Shown here: one piece after another, positions 62,755 to 64,000 of the stretch
How the letters are laid out: each line of letters begins with the position of its first letter
Numbering within the stretch: the stretch's first letter is position 1
Assembly (NCBI RefSeq): GCF_005484965.1
Contig: NZ_CP034036.1
Location: 3,968,001-4,032,000, forward strand
Reading direction: 5' to 3'
DNA from: Brenneria nigrifluens DSM 30175 = ATCC 13028
GTDB taxonomy: Bacteria > Pseudomonadota > Gammaproteobacteria > Enterobacterales > Enterobacteriaceae
Length of the DNA: 64,000 nt
Position numbers and translations under genes: made by a program
Notes under the pieces: model-generated
What the model was told of the DNA's origin: nothing
Database searches by the model: none
Seen by the model: only the letters and a program-made list of their open reading frames with translations

Positions 62755-63141
62755 TTATTCGACGTCGGTCGGCGCGTCGGACTGCGCTTCCGTCACCGTA
62801 AGCCCAAGCTGGCACAGCATGGTCGATACGCCGACGCGAAGAACGTAGGCAATCAGGTCATCTCTCTCTTTATCTGAAAGCTGGTGGTAAATCTGCATCC
62901 AGATGGCTTGGCTGGCGGGCTGCAGAGGCGCATAATCCGGAGACTCGCTCTCCTGCAACAACGATTGTTTCACCGGTCCGGGCAGGCTGTGAAGGGAATA
63001 TTCCACCCCTCTTCCCTGAACGCCTTTACGACGGCGCTTTTCCCATCCGTCTTCACGAGCACGCTTGTTCAATCCCTGTCTTGTTTTCGGAAGGCCGCCA
63101 ATGCCAACCAGTTCGCTGGTAGCAAACCACTCTTTTTTCAT
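62755..63141 (-). CDS. Mu-repressor-like DNA-binding protein, copy 2
   Basis: A 128-residue paralogue of the preceding gene. The DNA-binding half is nearly the same (KEWFATSELVGIGGLPKTRQ, GLNKRAREDGWEKRRRKGVQ, GRGVEYSLHSLP), while the C-terminal half has diverged but keeps the pattern QLSDKERDDLIAYVLRVGV. It lies 187 bp from the Ner-like gene sfsB and points away from it, as c does from ner in phage Mu. An inverted repeat with TTTCCAAAT cores lies in that gap. Confidence 0.8.
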   Translation of the reverse strand: MKKEWFATSELVGIGGLPKTRQGLNKRAREDGWEKRRRKGVQGRGVEYSLHSLPGPVKQSLLQESESPDYAPLQPASQAIWMQIYHQLSDKERDDLIAYVLRVGVSTMLCQLGLTVTEAQSDAPTDVE

Positions 63142-63184
63142 CGCCTTTCATCCTGATAGTGCCATTCCTAACAAAAACGGACTC

Positions 63185-63242
63185 ATTTGGAAATTAATTG
63201 AGAAATTAATAGAAAATTGATGCTATATTATTTCCAAATAAT
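63185..63242. promoter_or_regulatory. Long inverted repeat between Mu-repressor-like copy 2 and sfsB
   Basis: ATTTGGAAAT (63185-63194) and ATTTCCAAAT (63230-63239) are perfect 10-bp inverted copies 35 bp apart in a very AT-rich stretch. The right copy is part of the 12-mer TTTCCAAATAAT that also precedes the other paralogue. It is a likely operator for one of the three regulators here. Confidence 0.5.
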
Positions 63243-63328
63243 GGTAACACGTTAGCCTGGCATATAACTAACATTCGTTATTTATACCACTAATACACAG
63301 TCGTCTTATAGCAATAAAAGGAAGGATT

Positions 63329-63592
63329 ATGACTTTAAGGAAACATGACTGGCATCCCGCTGATATCATTGCCGCTTTGCGCAAAAAAGGCACGACGCTG
63401 GCTGCGGTATCACGTGCTGCCGGATTAAGTTCATCAACGTTGGCCAATGCACTATCGCGTCCATGGCCGAAAGGGGAGTGGTTAATAGCCGATGCGTTGG
63501 GGATCCATCCATCAGAGATCTGGCCGAGCCGATATTATGATCCGGAAACCAACCAGCTTATTGACAGAAAAAAACTTATTCGGCCCCAATAA
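63329..63592 (+). CDS. sfsB: Ner-like DNA-binding protein SfsB (Nlp)
   Basis: An 87-residue regulator matching E. coli SfsB/Nlp: DWHPADIIAALRKKGTTLAA, GLSSSTLANALSRPWPKGEW and IWPSRYYDPETNQLIDRKKL. The family is homologous to Ner, the early regulator of Mu-like phages, and binds DNA with a helix-turn-helix. In E. coli it affects maltose genes when overproduced. AAGGAAGG lies just upstream of the ATG. It diverges from the two Mu-repressor-like genes. Confidence 0.93.
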   Translation: MTLRKHDWHPADIIAALRKKGTTLAAVSRAAGLSSSTLANALSRPWPKGEWLIADALGIHPSEIWPSRYYDPETNQLIDRKKLIRPQ

Positions 63593-63593
63593 G

Positions 63594-63622
63594 TAAAAAA
63601 GCCGGAGGTAAAATCTCCGGCT
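63594..63622. terminator. Terminator between sfsB and mdh
   Basis: An 8-bp stem AGCCGGAG/CTCCGGCT (63600-63607 with 63615-63622) around GTAAAAT. The T run is on the minus strand, so it mainly ends mdh transcripts. Confidence 0.8.
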
Positions 63623-63672
63623 CTGACTACTCGTATCACGAAATTCCAAGCCCACTAAATTTTACGCGCTGA

Positions 63673-64000
63673 TTAACCTTTGACAAAAGACTCGCCTAAT
63701 TCGATATCCTGATTCAGCGTATCCAACATATTTTTAAGCGCCGCTTGCTCAAACGCACTCAGCGTACCGATCTCTTTGCGTTCAACAATACCGTTTTTAC
63801 CCAGCAGGACCGGCTGGGCGAAGAAGCGGGCATATTGGCCATCGCTTTCCACATAGGCGCATTCGACCACGCCATTTTCCCCTTGTAGCGCCCGGACCAG
63901 AGACAGGCCGAATCGAGCGGCCGCCAGCCCCATCGACAAGGTTGCGGATCCGCCGCCTGCTTTCGCTTCAACGACTTCGGTGCCCGCATTCTGGATACGT
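63673..64000 (-). CDS. mdh: Malate dehydrogenase, C-terminal part (cut by window edge)
   Basis: The last 108 codons of Mdh, closely matching the E. coli C-terminus: GGGSATLSMGLAAARFGLSL, VECAYVESDGQYARFFAQPV, LLGKNGIVERKEIGTLSAFE and an ending LGESFVKG. The enzyme oxidises malate to oxaloacetate with NAD+ in the citric acid cycle. The catalytic and NAD-binding parts are outside the window. Confidence 0.96.
   Translation of the reverse strand, partial: RIQNAGTEVVEAKAGGGSATLSMGLAAARFGLSLVRALQGENGVVECAYVESDGQYARFFAQPVLLGKNGIVERKEIGTLSAFEQAALKNMLDTLNQDIELGESFVKG

Noticed and set aside
62692..62877. A 61-codon plus-strand frame with a good Shine-Dalgarno sequence (AGGAAGG), starting METPGKYHHGG
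   Set aside because: Most of it is antisense to the 3' end of the Mu-repressor-like copy 2 and its C-terminal part has the composition of a shadow frame. No family is recognised.

Overview
This 64 kb window is chromosomal DNA of a gamma-proteobacterium of the order Enterobacterales. The backbone follows the enteric order deoCABD, ubiT/ubiUV, yhbW, deaD-nlpI-pnp-rpsO-truB-rbfA-infB-nusA-rimP-metY, leuU-secG-glmM-folP-ftsH-rlmE, yhbY, greA, dacB, obgE-yhbE-rpmA-rplU, ispB, sfsB, mdh, and protein lengths mostly match the Escherichia coli proteins to within a few residues. argG, which lies near metY and leuU in E. coli, is absent here. That absence, the allantoin genes and the DmeF-type exporter suggest a plant-associated Pectobacteriaceae (Brenneria-like). 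This placement is inference from recognised proteins, not from a tree.

Layout. 1-5.5 kb: the start of a TonB-dependent siderophore receptor (runs off the left edge), a decayed YddA-type ABC transporter, then the deoxyribonucleoside-catabolic operon deoCABD with a CRP-like site upstream. 5.5-15 kb: a metal exporter with a very histidine-rich loop, yhbQ, yhbS, the oxygen-independent ubiquinone genes ubiT and ubiUV with an FNR-like site between them, an HlyD/ABC-2 export operon without its own ATPase, and yhbW. 15-27 kb: the RNA-metabolism and translation block from deaD to rimP and initiator tRNA metY, including the 24-codon gene yrbN overlapping the start of deaD.

27.3-45.2 kb is an accessory region between tRNA genes metY and leuU. 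Its first part is a compact nine-gene co-directional cluster (MFS transporter, TonB-dependent receptor, divergent glutathionyl-hydroquinone reductase, aminotransferase, GNAT acetyltransferase, TonB, ExbB and two ExbD proteins) with a divergent AraC-type regulator. It looks like a self-energised uptake system for an unknown ligand. The second, more AT-rich part carries a YaaW-family gene, an orphan flagellin, a YrbL-family kinase-like gene, a CptA/EptC-type phosphoethanolamine transferase and a broken P4-type integrase beside leuU.

45.2-64 kb returns to the backbone. It is interrupted by the allantoin genes hpxC and hpxSAB (permease diverging from regulator, racemase and allantoinase), with two GTATAC operator-like sites 22 bp apart in the shared promoter. 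At the right end two paralogous Mu-repressor-like genes face away from the Ner-like gene sfsB, in the same divergent layout as the c-ner control region of phage Mu; mdh runs off the right edge. I saw no CRISPR array, rRNA operon or intact insertion sequence.
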